Shown in pieces: positions 6,902-16,233 of a stretch of 18,737 nucleotides of DNA. Made by a program: the position numbers and the translations under genes. Numbering within the stretch: the stretch's first letter is position 1; the number at the start of each line of letters is the position of its first letter. The stretch covers positions 1 to 18,737 of the forward strand of contig JBFKAV010000065.1 of NCBI GenBank assembly GCA_041621405.1, given 5' to 3'. The DNA comes from JBFKAV01 sp041621405 (GTDB lineage: Bacteria; Pseudomonadota; Alphaproteobacteria; Rhodobacterales; Rhodobacteraceae). A model generated the notes under the pieces. It searched no databases and had not been told where the DNA came from. It saw only the letters and a list, made by a program, of their open reading frames with translations.

Positions 6902-8031
6902 TTCCTGCCCTCGGCATTGCGGAAGCCCCAGGGGAAGATCGCGCGCACCAGCAGCGGTGCCGCGATGAACACGATGATCAGTGCCTGGATGATGCCGATG
7001 AGGTCGATCGAGACGCCGGCATCGACCTGCATCTGCCGCCCGCCTGCCTCGAGCGCACCGAAGAGAAGCCCGGCCAGCAAAACACCCACCGGATGCGAGC
7101 GGCCCAGGAGCGCCACCGCGATCGCGTCGAAGCCGATCCCGGCCGAGAAGCCCGGCGAAGCGCGGCCGAGGACGCCGAGCACCTGGTTCGCCCCGGCGAG
7201 CCCCGCGAGGGCCCCCGCCGTGGCCATGGCGAGGACGATGATAAGCGGCGCCCGGATGCCCGCGTAGCGCGCGGCGTCGGGGTTCTCTCCGCTGGCGCGG
7301 AACTCGAACCCGAGCTTGGTGCGGAACAGGATCCACCAGACCAGCGCCACCGCGATCAGCACCAGGAACAACCCGGCATGGACACGAAGGTTCGGGTCCA
7401 CCCAGTCGAGAAGCCGCGGCAGAGCAGCGTTCGGCGGCACCGATTTCGAGATCGGGTCGGTGCGGCCGGTCTGCTGTACGAAGGGCTGGCGCAGGAAATA
7501 GTCGAGGAGGCGATAGGAAATCAGGTTGAGCATGATCGTCGAGATCACCTCGTGCGCACCGGTCGCAGCCTTGAGCCAGCCTGCTATCGAGGCGTAGAGC
7601 GCGCCGGTCAGCGCGCCGGCCAGAAGGCAGGCGGCCATGAGCAGTGGGAACGGCAGGCCCGGGAACGAGAAGCCGAAGATCACCGCCGCCAGCCCGCCCA
7701 TCAGGAGCTGCCCCTCGGCGCCGATGTTGAAGAGCCCGGTGCGGAAGCCGAGCGCCAGGCCGAGCCCGGCCAGGACCAGCGGGAAGGCCGCCGTCAGCGT
7801 CTCGGAGATCGCGTTCAGCGATCCGACCGAGCCCACGAGAAGCGCGACGTAGCTGCGCCCGATGGTGACGAGGTCGACATCGGTGGCGAGCATGGTGAGC
7901 GCGCCGAGGATCAGCGCCACGATCACGGCGAAGACCGGCACCACGACCAGATCCTCGAACTCGGTCCGACCCGGTGCCGCGCGGTTCAGGAGCGCGCGGG
8001 CGGCGTCGTCGAGGGTGGACTTCCCGTTCAT
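6898..8031 (-). CDS. BMP-type ABC transporter permease (first permease)
   Basis: The first of two permeases forming the translocation path with the 424-residue partner. The 377-residue protein has about ten hydrophobic segments. Its loop signature GFRTGLFNIGAEGQLLMGGL is the EGQ form that pairs with the EGM form in the other permease. It also has ATGAHEVISTIMLN and, later, SGENPDAARYAGI and GRSHPVGVL, all standard in nucleoside/simple-sugar permeases of this type. The ATG at 8031 overlaps the ATPase stop (ATGA). The stop overlaps the next permease's start. The substrate cannot be set from the permease itself; the binding protein family points to nucleosides or purine bases. Confidence 0.93.
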   Translation of the reverse strand: MNGKSTLDDAARALLNRAAPGRTEFEDLVVVPVFAVIVALILGALTMLATDVDLVTIGRSYVALLVGSVGSLNAISETLTAAFPLVLAGLGLALGFRTGLFNIGAEGQLLMGGLAAVIFGFSFPGLPFPLLMAACLLAGALTGALYASIAGWLKAATGAHEVISTIMLNLISYRLLDYFLRQPFVQQTGRTDPISKSVPPNAALPRLLDWVDPNLRVHAGLFLVLIAVALVWWILFRTKLGFEFRASGENPDAARYAGIRAPLIIVLAMATAGALAGLAGANQVLGVLGRASPGFSAGIGFDAIAVALLGRSHPVGVLLAGLLFGALEAGGRQMQVDAGVSIDLIGIIQALIIVFIAAPLLVRAIFPWGFRNAEGRK

Positions 8032-9539
8032 GTCGCGGCCCCAGCCATCGCCAGGCCGACGGCGGATTTCTCCACCAGGCCCCGGGTGGCGTCGAACTCG
8101 GCCACGATCCGGCCTTTGAACATCACCAGGATGCGATCGGAGAGGGCCAGGATCTCGTCGAGTTCGGAGGAGACGATGAACACCCCGTCGCCTTCCTCCC
8201 GCGCCGCGACAAGGCGGGCATGGATGTACTCGATCGAGCCCACGTCGAGCCCGCGGGTCGGCTGGGACGCGATCACCAGCTTGGTGTCGCGCGAGAGCTC
8301 GCGCGCCACTACCAGCTTCTGCTGGTTGCCCCCCGATAGGTGCTGGGCCTTCAGGAACACCGACGGCGTACGAACGTCGAAATCGCGGGCGAGTACCGCC
8401 GCAGCGGTCTCGACCCGGTCCCAATGCACCTGGGGACCGGTTGAAAAGCGCTCGTCGTAGTAGGTGTCCAGCACCATGTTCTCGGCAATGGTGAACGATC
8501 CAACCAGGCCCATGCGCTGGCGGTCCTCGGGGACATGCGCGATCCCCGCGCGGTGGCGCGCGCGGGGCGAAGCATGGGTGATCTCGCGCCCCTCGTAGAT
8601 CACCTCGCCGGCAGCCGGCCGGGTCAGGCCCGTGAGCGCCTCGACGAGCGCCGTCTGGCCGTTGCCCTGCACGCCGGCCAGTCCAACGATCTCGCCCGAG
8701 CGCACGGTGAAGCTCACGTGATCAACGGCGACCGAGTCGTCCTCGCGCAGCACCACGAGGTCGCGCACCTCGAGGATCGGCGGACCCGGCTCGCGGGGCG
8801 GCTTGTCCACCTCGAAGCTCACAGGGCGGCCCACCATCATCTCGGCCAGCTCCTCGGGCTTCACCGTCTTCGGGTCGGCCTCGCCGACGATCTCGCCCAG
8901 ACGCAGCACCGAGATGCGGTCGGCGATCTCTAGGATCTCGTGCAACTTGTGGGTGATGAATACGATGGCCTTGCCGGCGTCGCGCAAGGAGCGGACGATT
9001 CCGAAGAACTCCTCCACCTCCTGCGGCGTCAGCACTGCGGTCGGCTCGTCGAGGATCAGAACGTCGGCGGCGCGGAACAGGACCTTGATGATCTCCACCC
9101 GTTGCTGCAGCCCGACCGGCAGGTGCTCGATCAGCTCGTCAGGATCGACCTCGAGCCCGTATTTCTCGCCGATCTCGCGCACCTGCTCCCGCGCGCGGTC
9201 GAGGTCCAGATAGTCTGCCCGGCCCACCGGTTCGACGCCGAGGACCACGTTCTCAGCCACGGTGAACACCGGCACGAGCATGAAGTGCTGGTGCACCATG
9301 CCGATGCCTGCGGCGATCGAATCGCCCGGGCCGGCGAAGTGCACGGGGCTGCCGTCAATGCGGATCTCCCCCGCGTCGAAGTCGTAGAGGCCCGAGAGCA
9401 CGTTCATCAGGGTCGATTTGCCGGCACCGTTCTCGCCCAGGAGGCCAAGAACCTCGCCGCCGCGGATCGTCAGGTCGATCCCGTTGTTGGCGACGACCGG
9501 ACCGAAGCGCTTGGTGATGCCGGAAAGCTCGACGTCCAT
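8028..9539 (-). CDS. BMP-type ABC transporter ATPase with two NBDs, the second degenerate
   Basis: A fused double nucleotide-binding protein of 503 residues that powers the BMP-type importer. NBD1 has an intact Walker A (GENGAGKST, 35-43), Walker B LILDEP (Asp164, Glu165) and switch His197, but its signature is the weak LPVGLQQR. NBD2 has an excellent signature (LSGGNQQK, 401-408), but its Walker A reads GVQGNGQT with Gln295 for the lysine, its Walker B is LVIASQP with Ser425-Gln426 for Asp-Glu, and Ser458 takes the switch-His place. One composite site should therefore hydrolyse ATP (NBD1 Walker A with NBD2 signature). This asymmetry is known for the family. The ATG at 9539 follows GGAGGGG; the ATG 18 nt upstream lacks a ribosome site. 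Confidence 0.95.
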   Translation of the reverse strand: MDVELSGITKRFGPVVANNGIDLTIRGGEVLGLLGENGAGKSTLMNVLSGLYDFDAGEIRIDGSPVHFAGPGDSIAAGIGMVHQHFMLVPVFTVAENVVLGVEPVGRADYLDLDRAREQVREIGEKYGLEVDPDELIEHLPVGLQQRVEIIKVLFRAADVLILDEPTAVLTPQEVEEFFGIVRSLRDAGKAIVFITHKLHEILEIADRISVLRLGEIVGEADPKTVKPEELAEMMVGRPVSFEVDKPPREPGPPILEVRDLVVLREDDSVAVDHVSFTVRSGEIVGLAGVQGNGQTALVEALTGLTRPAAGEVIYEGREITHASPRARHRAGIAHVPEDRQRMGLVGSFTIAENMVLDTYYDERFSTGPQVHWDRVETAAAVLARDFDVRTPSVFLKAQHLSGGNQQKLVVARELSRDTKLVIASQPTRGLDVGSIEYIHARLVAAREEGDGVFIVSSELDEILALSDRILVMFKGRIVAEFDATRGLVEKSAVGLAMAGAAT

Positions 9540-9556
9540 GGCCCCTCCGCAAGCCA

Positions 9557-9582
9557 CGGCCCGCGCAATTGGGCGCGGGCCG
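9557..9582 (-). promoter_or_regulatory. Perfect stem-loop between binding-protein and ATPase genes
   Basis: A perfect 10-bp GC-rich inverted repeat (CGGCCCGCGC / GCGCGGGCCG) with a 6-nt loop lies in the 53-bp gap between the binding-protein stop and the ATPase start. There is no T run after it on the minus strand. Such hairpins in ABC operons often protect the 3' end of the binding-protein message or partly terminate transcription, giving more binding protein than ATPase. That role is inferred here. Confidence 0.7.
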
Positions 9583-9592
9583 CAGTTGTCCC

Positions 9593-10615
9593 TTACGGGC
9601 TGACCATGATGGAGCCGTCGATGATGCCCTGGCTGATCGTCTCGAGCTCAGCCTTGAGCTCGGCCGGAACCGCATCCTCGAAGTCGTGGAACGGCGCGAG
9701 CGCGACGCCGCCCGATTCCAGCGTGCCGACGAGAACGCCGCCCTCGAAGCTGCCGTCCATCGCCGCCTTGATCACGTCGAGCACGGTGGAGTCCATGCGC
9801 TTCAGGATCGAGGTCAGGTAGACGTGCTTCTTCTCTGGGTCGGTCAGGTACTGGTCGGCGTCCACGCCGATGATCTTCAGCGCATCGGTGCCGAGCTCGT
9901 CGGCAAGCGCTGCCGAGCCGAGGCCCACGGGGCCGGCCACCGGCAGCACGATGTCGGCGCCCTCGTCGTAGAGGTTCTGGGCGAAGGCGCGGCCGTCATC
10001 GAGGCTCTCGAAGTTGTTGGTGAAGAGGCCCTCGCGGGTGGCGGGATCCCAGCCCAGCACCTTCACGTCCGCACCTTTCTGGGCGTTGTAGTAGCTCACG
10101 CCAGCCGCGAATCCGTCCATGAAGATGGTCACAGGCGGAATGTTAATGCCGCCGAACGTGCCCACGGTTCCGGTCTGGCTCATGCCGGCGGCAAGGTAGC
10201 CGGCGAGGAACGCCGCCTGGTCGGTCGCGTAGACCTGGCCCACGACATTCGGAATCGTCGGATCGTAGGCGAAGTCGACGATTGAAAACTTCTGATCCGG
10301 GTTGGCCTCGGCGGCGTTCTTGGTCGCGTCGCCCAGGAGGAAGCCCACGGTGACGATCAGGTCGCAGCCTCCGCCGAGCAGCGAGTTGATGTTGGCCTCG
10401 TAGTCGGTCTCGGCCTGGCTCTCGAGGAACCTTCCCTCGATGCCGAGCTCGGCCTTGGCGTCCTCGACGCCCTTCCAGGCGGTCTGGTTGAAGCTCAGGT
10501 CGTCGATGCCGCCAGTGTCGGTCACCTGGCAGGCGGTGAAGGCCTGCGCCGTCGTGGCAGTGGCAAGCACGAGCGCCGGAATGAGGGCGGCGCGCCCGGG
10601 AATCCTGCGAAACAT
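9593..10615 (-). CDS. BMP family periplasmic binding protein (PnrA-like, probable nucleoside/purine)
   Basis: The solute-binding protein of the importer, 340 residues. The Sec signal MFRRIPGRAALIPALVLATATTAQA has a predicted cleavage after Ala25. The mature part begins FTACQVTDTGGIDDLSFNQ, in which TDTGGIDDxSFNQ is the hallmark of the BMP (basic membrane protein/PnrA) family that binds purine nucleosides in characterised members. There is no good lipobox, so unlike the spirochaete lipoproteins it is probably soluble in the periplasm. Two cysteines, Cys29 and Cys84, could form a disulfide. The ATG at 10615 is preceded by AGGGAG at suitable spacing. Open sequence in the same frame reaches back to 11095, but it runs through the acs gene opposite and lacks a signal. 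It is the first gene of the minus-strand operon. Confidence 0.93.
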   Translation of the reverse strand: MFRRIPGRAALIPALVLATATTAQAFTACQVTDTGGIDDLSFNQTAWKGVEDAKAELGIEGRFLESQAETDYEANINSLLGGGCDLIVTVGFLLGDATKNAAEANPDQKFSIVDFAYDPTIPNVVGQVYATDQAAFLAGYLAAGMSQTGTVGTFGGINIPPVTIFMDGFAAGVSYYNAQKGADVKVLGWDPATREGLFTNNFESLDDGRAFAQNLYDEGADIVLPVAGPVGLGSAALADELGTDALKIIGVDADQYLTDPEKKHVYLTSILKRMDSTVLDVIKAAMDGSFEGGVLVGTLESGGVALAPFHDFEDAVPAELKAELETISQGIIDGSIMVSP

Positions 10616-10747
10616 TTCCAATCTCCCTGTTCGACGGCGCCCCGACCCACCCCTGCATGGGGCGTGGCCTGACACCGACCGTTCTGGGCCGCCTCCGTTG
10701 CCGGACTCGCCCAGGCACAACCCTAACAGCGCCATTTTTCGGCCGAG

Positions 10748-10761
10748 TTGACAAGGGTCAA
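10748..10761. promoter_or_regulatory. Dyad TTGAC-N4-GTCAA, upstream copy (FNR/CRP-like)
   Basis: A perfect 5+5 palindrome, TTGACAAGGGTCAA, in the divergent region between the BMP operon and acs. It has the form of an FNR/CRP-superfamily site (FNR consensus TTGAT-N4-ATCAA; C/G variants at the inner position occur). It is followed by TACGCC, resembling the sequence after the second copy. It lies about 105 bp before the acs start codon. Confidence 0.6.
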
Positions 10762-10799
10762 TACGCCGCCGCCCGGTTCCCGACCTCCCGGCGCAGGTG

Positions 10800-10813
10800 T
10801 TGACCCACGTCAA
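10800..10813. promoter_or_regulatory. Dyad TTGAC-N4-GTCAA, downstream copy (FNR/CRP-like)
   Basis: A second perfect palindrome, TTGACCCACGTCAA, with its centre 52 bp from the first copy, about five helical turns, so both face the same side of the DNA. It ends 52 nt before the acs ATG. If bound at -41.5 as a class II activator site, transcription would start near 10848, leaving a short leader with the GGGGAGGAA ribosome site. Activation versus repression cannot be told from sequence. Confidence 0.6.
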
Positions 10814-10865
10814 TGTGCGCCAGTCCTGCCCACCGCATCGTGGCCGGAGCCGGGGAGGAACGTTC

Positions 10866-12604
<1,739 letters not shown>

Positions 12605-12608
<4 letters not shown>

Positions 12609-14617
12609 CCCCGGATCCCAAGACCGACCTGAAGCCCCACCTCACCCACGCGCATGTCCTCGAGCTCCTGCGCGGCATGATCCGCATCCGCCGCTTCGAG
12701 GACAAATGCGCCGAGCTCTACCAGCGCGAGAAGATCCGCGGCTTCCTGCATCTCTACGACGGCGAGGAGGCGGTGGCGGTGGGCGTGATCCCGGTCCTCG
12801 GCCCCGAAGACCGCATCGTCGCCACCTACCGCGAGCACGGCCACGCGCTGGCCCGCGGCGTGCCGATGACGACCACCATGGCCGAGATGTTCGGCAAGGC
12901 GAACGGCTGCTCCGGCGGCCGTGGCGGCTCGATGCACCTGTTCGACGCCTCGCGCAACTTCTACGGCGGCAACGCCATCGTCGGCGGCGGACTGCCGCTT
13001 TCGATCGGGCTCGGGCTCGCCGACAAGATGGCCGGCGTGCCGCACGTCACCGCATGCTTCTTCGGCGAGGGCGCCGTGGCCGAGGGCGAGTTCCACGAGA
13101 CGATGAATCTCGCCGAACTCTGGGATCTGCCGGTGCTCTTCGTGTGCGAGAACAACGGCTACGCGATGGGCTCGGCGCTCGCACGCACCGAGGCCGCGAC
13201 CGACATCTCGGCCAAGGCGGCGGCCTACGGCATCGAGAGCGAGCCGGTCGACGGCATGGACGTGGTCGCCGTCGAGGCCGCCGCCCGGCGGGCGGTGGCG
13301 AAGATCCGCGAAACCGGCCGCCCCTATTTCCTCGAGGCCCGCACCTACCGCTTCCGGGCGCATTCGATGTTCGACGCCCAGCTCTACCGCGACAAGGCCG
13401 AGGTGGAAGAGTGGCGCGGCAAGGGCCCGATCGTCCGCTTCGAGGGGTGGCTTCTGGAGAACAAGCTGATCCACCAGGAAGACGTCGACGCCATCATCGC
13501 CGAGACGGACGCCGAGATCGACGAAGCGGTGGATTTCGCCGAGAACGGCGAATGGGAGCCGGTCGAGAGCCTGACGAAGCACGTCATGGCCGAAGACCGC
13601 CCGCCACCTCCGGAACCCCCGGCGCCCTCGGCCGAGACCGTCGACACCACCTACCGCGAATGCGTCAAGCAAGCGATCCGCCAGGCAATGACGGAGGATG
13701 AGCGGGTCTTCCTCATGGGCGAGGACGTCGGTGCCTATGGCGGCTGCTACGCCGTCTCGAAAGGGCTGATGGCCGAGTTCGGCGAGGCCCGCATCCGCGA
13801 CACGCCGCTCTCGGAGTCAGGATTCACCGGAGCCGGCATAGGTGCCGCCGCGGCGGGGATGCGGCCGATCGTGGAGCTGATGACGGTCAACTTCTCCTTC
13901 CTCGCCCTCGACCAGATCCTGAATACCGCGGCCACGATCCGGCACATGTCGGGCGGCCAGTTCGGCTGCCCGGTCGTGATCCGCATGGCGACCGGCGCCG
14001 GAAAGCAGCTCGCCGCCCAACACTCGCACTCGCTCGAAGGCTGGTACGCGCATATCCCGGGCCTTCGCGTCCTCACCCCCGCCACGCTGGAGGACGCGCG
14101 GGGGATGTTGCTGACCGCGCTTCAGGAGCCCGACCCGGTGCTGATCTTCGAGAACGTGATGCTCTACAACATGGCGGGCATGATTGCCGCCAACGCCGGC
14201 GCGGTCGAGATCGACAAGGCCGCGATTCGACGAGAAGGCCGCGACATCACGATCCTCACTTACGGCGGCTCGCTGTTCAAGACGCTTGAAGCGGCCGAGG
14301 AGCTTTCGAAGGAGGGGATCGAGGCCGAGGTCGTCGACCTGAGGACACTGAGGCCGCTCGACGATGAGACCATCCTCGCGTCGGTCTCGCGCACCCGCCG
14401 TGCGGTGATCGTCGATGAGGGCTGGCGCACCGGCTCGCTCGCCGCCGAGGTCTCCGCCCGGATCATGGAAGGCGCCTTCTGGCGGCTCGACGCGCCCGTG
14501 GGCCGGGTCTGCTCCGCCGAAGTGCCGATCCCCTATCCGAAGCATCTCGAGCAGGCCGCGATCCCGCAGGTCCCCGAAATCGTCGCCGCCGCGATGGCGG
14601 CGTTGGCGAAAGGCTGA
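12605..14617 (+). CDS. Fused E1 alpha-beta thiamine-diphosphate 2-oxo acid dehydrogenase (pyruvate/acetoin type)
   Basis: A 670-residue natural fusion of both E1 subunits, which decarboxylate a 2-oxo acid (or cleave acetoin) and reductively acylate lipoyl-E2. The alpha part (about 1-330) has YREHGHALARG, GGRGGSMHLFDASRNFYGG (105-122), the ThDP motif opening GEGAVAEG (154-161) and closing ENNGYAM (182-188), and the loop FRAHSMFD (250-257), all closest to pyruvate/acetoin E1 alpha. Glu155 replaces the usual Asp of GDG. A proline-rich linker (about 331-343) leads to the beta part, with MGEDVGAYGG, RDTPLSESGFTGAGIGAA, VNFSFLALDQILNTAATIRH and AQHSHSLEGWYAHIPG (471-486). The alpha and beta units are normally separate genes. 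The ATG overlaps the acs stop (ATGA). Pyruvate is favoured; acetoin or another short substrate remains possible. Confidence 0.93.
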
Positions 14618-14621
14618 GGCG

Positions 14622-15884
14622 ATGGGCGTCTTCGCCATGCCCTCGCTCGGCGCCGACATGGAGTCGGGCAAGCTTGTCGAGTGGATGATCAAGCCCGGCG
14701 ACACGGTGAAGCGCGGCGACGTGGTCGCCGTGGTCGAAACCCAGAAGGGCGCGATCGAGATCGAGTGCTTCGAGGAAGGCACCGTCGAGAGCCTCGACGC
14801 CGAGCTCGAGGCGACACTGCCGGTGGGCGCGCCCTTGGCCACGATCCTGGCCCCGGGCGAGGCCGCCGCCGCGAAGCCCGCACCGAAAGCGGAAACACCC
14901 GCGGCGGCGCCGCCCGCCCCCGAGCCGAAGCACGAACCGAAGGCCGCGCCAGAGCCCGTTGCCGAGGCGCCGCCTGCGCCCGCACCGGTCCCCGCGCCCA
15001 CACCGCCGGCCGCGGCCCCTCCCGCCCCGGCCGCGCGCCCGGGCGAGGCGCCCGCAGCCTCGCCCGCCGCCCGCGTACTGGCCACCGAAAGGGGCGTTGA
15101 TCTCGCAACGCTCGCGGGCTCTGGCCCCGGCGGCGCGATCCTCCTGGCCGACGTCGAGGCGGTCGGGGCGCCGCCGGCGGCCGCCGCCCCCCGCGCGGCC
15201 ACGGCGAAGCCCGGCCTTGACCTCGAGGCGATGCGTACCGCGATCGCCAGTGCCATGGCCCGCGCCAAGCGCGAGATCCCGCACTACTACCTCTCGCTCA
15301 CCATCGACCTGCAGCCCGCCGCCAACTGGCTGGCCGAGACCAACGCCGCCCGCGACCCGCACTCGCGTATCCTGATGGGCGCCCTTTTCGTCAAGGCCGC
15401 GGCGCGGGCCGCCGCCAATGTGCCCGAGATCAACGGCCAATTCGGGGCCGATGGCTTCATGGCCTCGCGATCCGTCCATGCCGGCCTCGCCGTCGCGCTG
15501 AGAGGCGGCGGCCTGATCGCACCCGCGATTCACGACGCCGAGACGCTCTCGCTCGACGACACCATGGCAGCGATGAGGGACCTCGTCGCCCGCACTCGCA
15601 CCGGCCGCCTGCGCTCGTCGGAGATGTCCGACGGCACGATCACCATCTCGTCGATGGGCGACACTGGCGCCGATACGATCGCCGCCGTGATCTACCCGCC
15701 GCAGGTCGCCATCGTCGGCTTTGGCGCACCCGCCGAGCGGCCCTGGGTCGTTGGCGACGCGGTCCTGCCTCGCACCACTGTGACCGTCACCCTCTCGGCC
15801 GATCACCGCGTCAGCGACGGCCGGAGCGGCGCCAAGTTCCTCGCCGAGATCGACAAACTGCTGCAATGCCCGGAGGACCTATGA
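14622..15884 (+). CDS. 2-oxo acid dehydrogenase E2 acyltransferase (one lipoyl domain)
   Basis: The core acyltransferase of the complex, 420 residues. The lipoyl domain (about 1-77) has the lipoylated Lys42 in VVETQKGAIEIE; the usual ETDKA/ETEKA is altered to QKG. A long Ala/Pro linker (about 80-145) follows. The peripheral subunit-binding domain (about 146-181) reads ASPAARVLATERGVDLATL then GSGPGGAILLADVE. The catalytic domain (about 198-420) ends in SADHRVSDG with His395 and Asp399, the acyltransferase pair, and has an SSMGDTGADTIAAVIYPPQ segment matching the SNLGxxG...INPPQ motif. The ATG at 14622 lies 4 nt after the E1 stop; longer in-frame readings run into the E1 gene. Overlap of its stop with the carrier-protein start shows coupling. 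E3 must come from elsewhere in the genome. Confidence 0.93.
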   Translation: MGVFAMPSLGADMESGKLVEWMIKPGDTVKRGDVVAVVETQKGAIEIECFEEGTVESLDAELEATLPVGAPLATILAPGEAAAAKPAPKAETPAAAPPAPEPKHEPKAAPEPVAEAPPAPAPVPAPTPPAAAPPAPAARPGEAPAASPAARVLATERGVDLATLAGSGPGGAILLADVEAVGAPPAAAAPRAATAKPGLDLEAMRTAIASAMARAKREIPHYYLSLTIDLQPAANWLAETNAARDPHSRILMGALFVKAAARAAANVPEINGQFGADGFMASRSVHAGLAVALRGGGLIAPAIHDAETLSLDDTMAAMRDLVARTRTGRLRSSEMSDGTITISSMGDTGADTIAAVIYPPQVAIVGFGAPAERPWVVGDAVLPRTTVTVTLSADHRVSDGRSGAKFLAEIDKLLQCPEDL

Positions 15885-16129
15885 CCGACGCCGAGATCCG
15901 CCAAGCCTTCCTCGAAGAGCTCACCAAGGTCGCCCCAGACATCGACGCCGACGACGTGGGCGCCGACGACCACCTGCAGGACGAACTGGAGATCGACTCA
16001 ATGGATTTCCTGAACCTCGTCTCGGCGCTGCACACGCGCTTGGGCGTCAATATCCCCGAGTCCGACTACCCGAAGATCGCCACGCTCAACCTCGCCGCAG
16101 CCTATCTCGCCGCGCGCCTGGAGGGCTAA
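15881..16129 (+). CDS. Stand-alone acyl carrier protein
   Basis: An 82-residue acidic four-helix carrier protein. The phosphopantetheine site is Ser40 in ELEIDSMDFLNLV; the usual DSL is DSM here. The N-terminal helix (AEIRQAFLEELTKVAP) and the final helix segment (NIPESDYPKIATLNLAAAYL) fit the family. The ATG at 15881 overlaps the E2 stop (ATGA), with GGAGG upstream at good spacing, so a more upstream in-frame ATG at 15866 is not needed. A carrier protein as last gene of a pyruvate-type dehydrogenase operon is unusual. It could accept an acyl group made by the ligase or the E2, or feed lipoyl assembly; none of these is shown by the sequence. It is not the housekeeping AcpP, which sits with fatty-acid synthesis genes and has the DSLD motif. 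Confidence 0.9.
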   Translation: MTDAEIRQAFLEELTKVAPDIDADDVGADDHLQDELEIDSMDFLNLVSALHTRLGVNIPESDYPKIATLNLAAAYLAARLEG

Positions 16130-16158
16130 CGGCCCGGGGGTGCTTCGCGCGTTGGCCA

Positions 16159-16179
16159 TCGGGAGCGGGATCCTCCCGA
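16159..16179. terminator. Hairpin in the convergent gap after the carrier protein
   Basis: A perfect 7-bp inverted repeat (TCGGGAG / CTCCCGA) with a 7-nt loop lies in the 104-bp gap between two converging genes. A competing hairpin uses CCCGAAG (16175-16181) with CTTCGGG (16195-16201). No T tract follows on either strand, so it is at best a weak or bidirectional terminator or a 3'-end protector. Confidence 0.45.
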
Positions 16180-16233
16180 AGCGTGCCACGCGACCTTCGG
16201 GGCACCTCCTGGCGACCGGATTGCCCGCGACCC

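Noticed and set aside
5573..7267. Long plus-strand open frame across the second ABC permease
   Set aside because: The translation is rich in Arg, Glu and His without domain logic, while the minus strand encodes a clear permease with matching start overlap.
10650..10662. Small hairpin CCCC-TGCAT-GGGG in the binding-protein leader
   Set aside because: A stem of four GC pairs (slightly extended by wobble) is expected by chance at this GC content, and it resembles no known riboswitch.
13817..15268. Minus-strand Ala/Gly-rich open frame opposite E1 and E2
   Set aside because: Its repetitive Gly/Ala segment is the reverse reading of the E2 Ala/Pro linker; it is not a real repeat protein.
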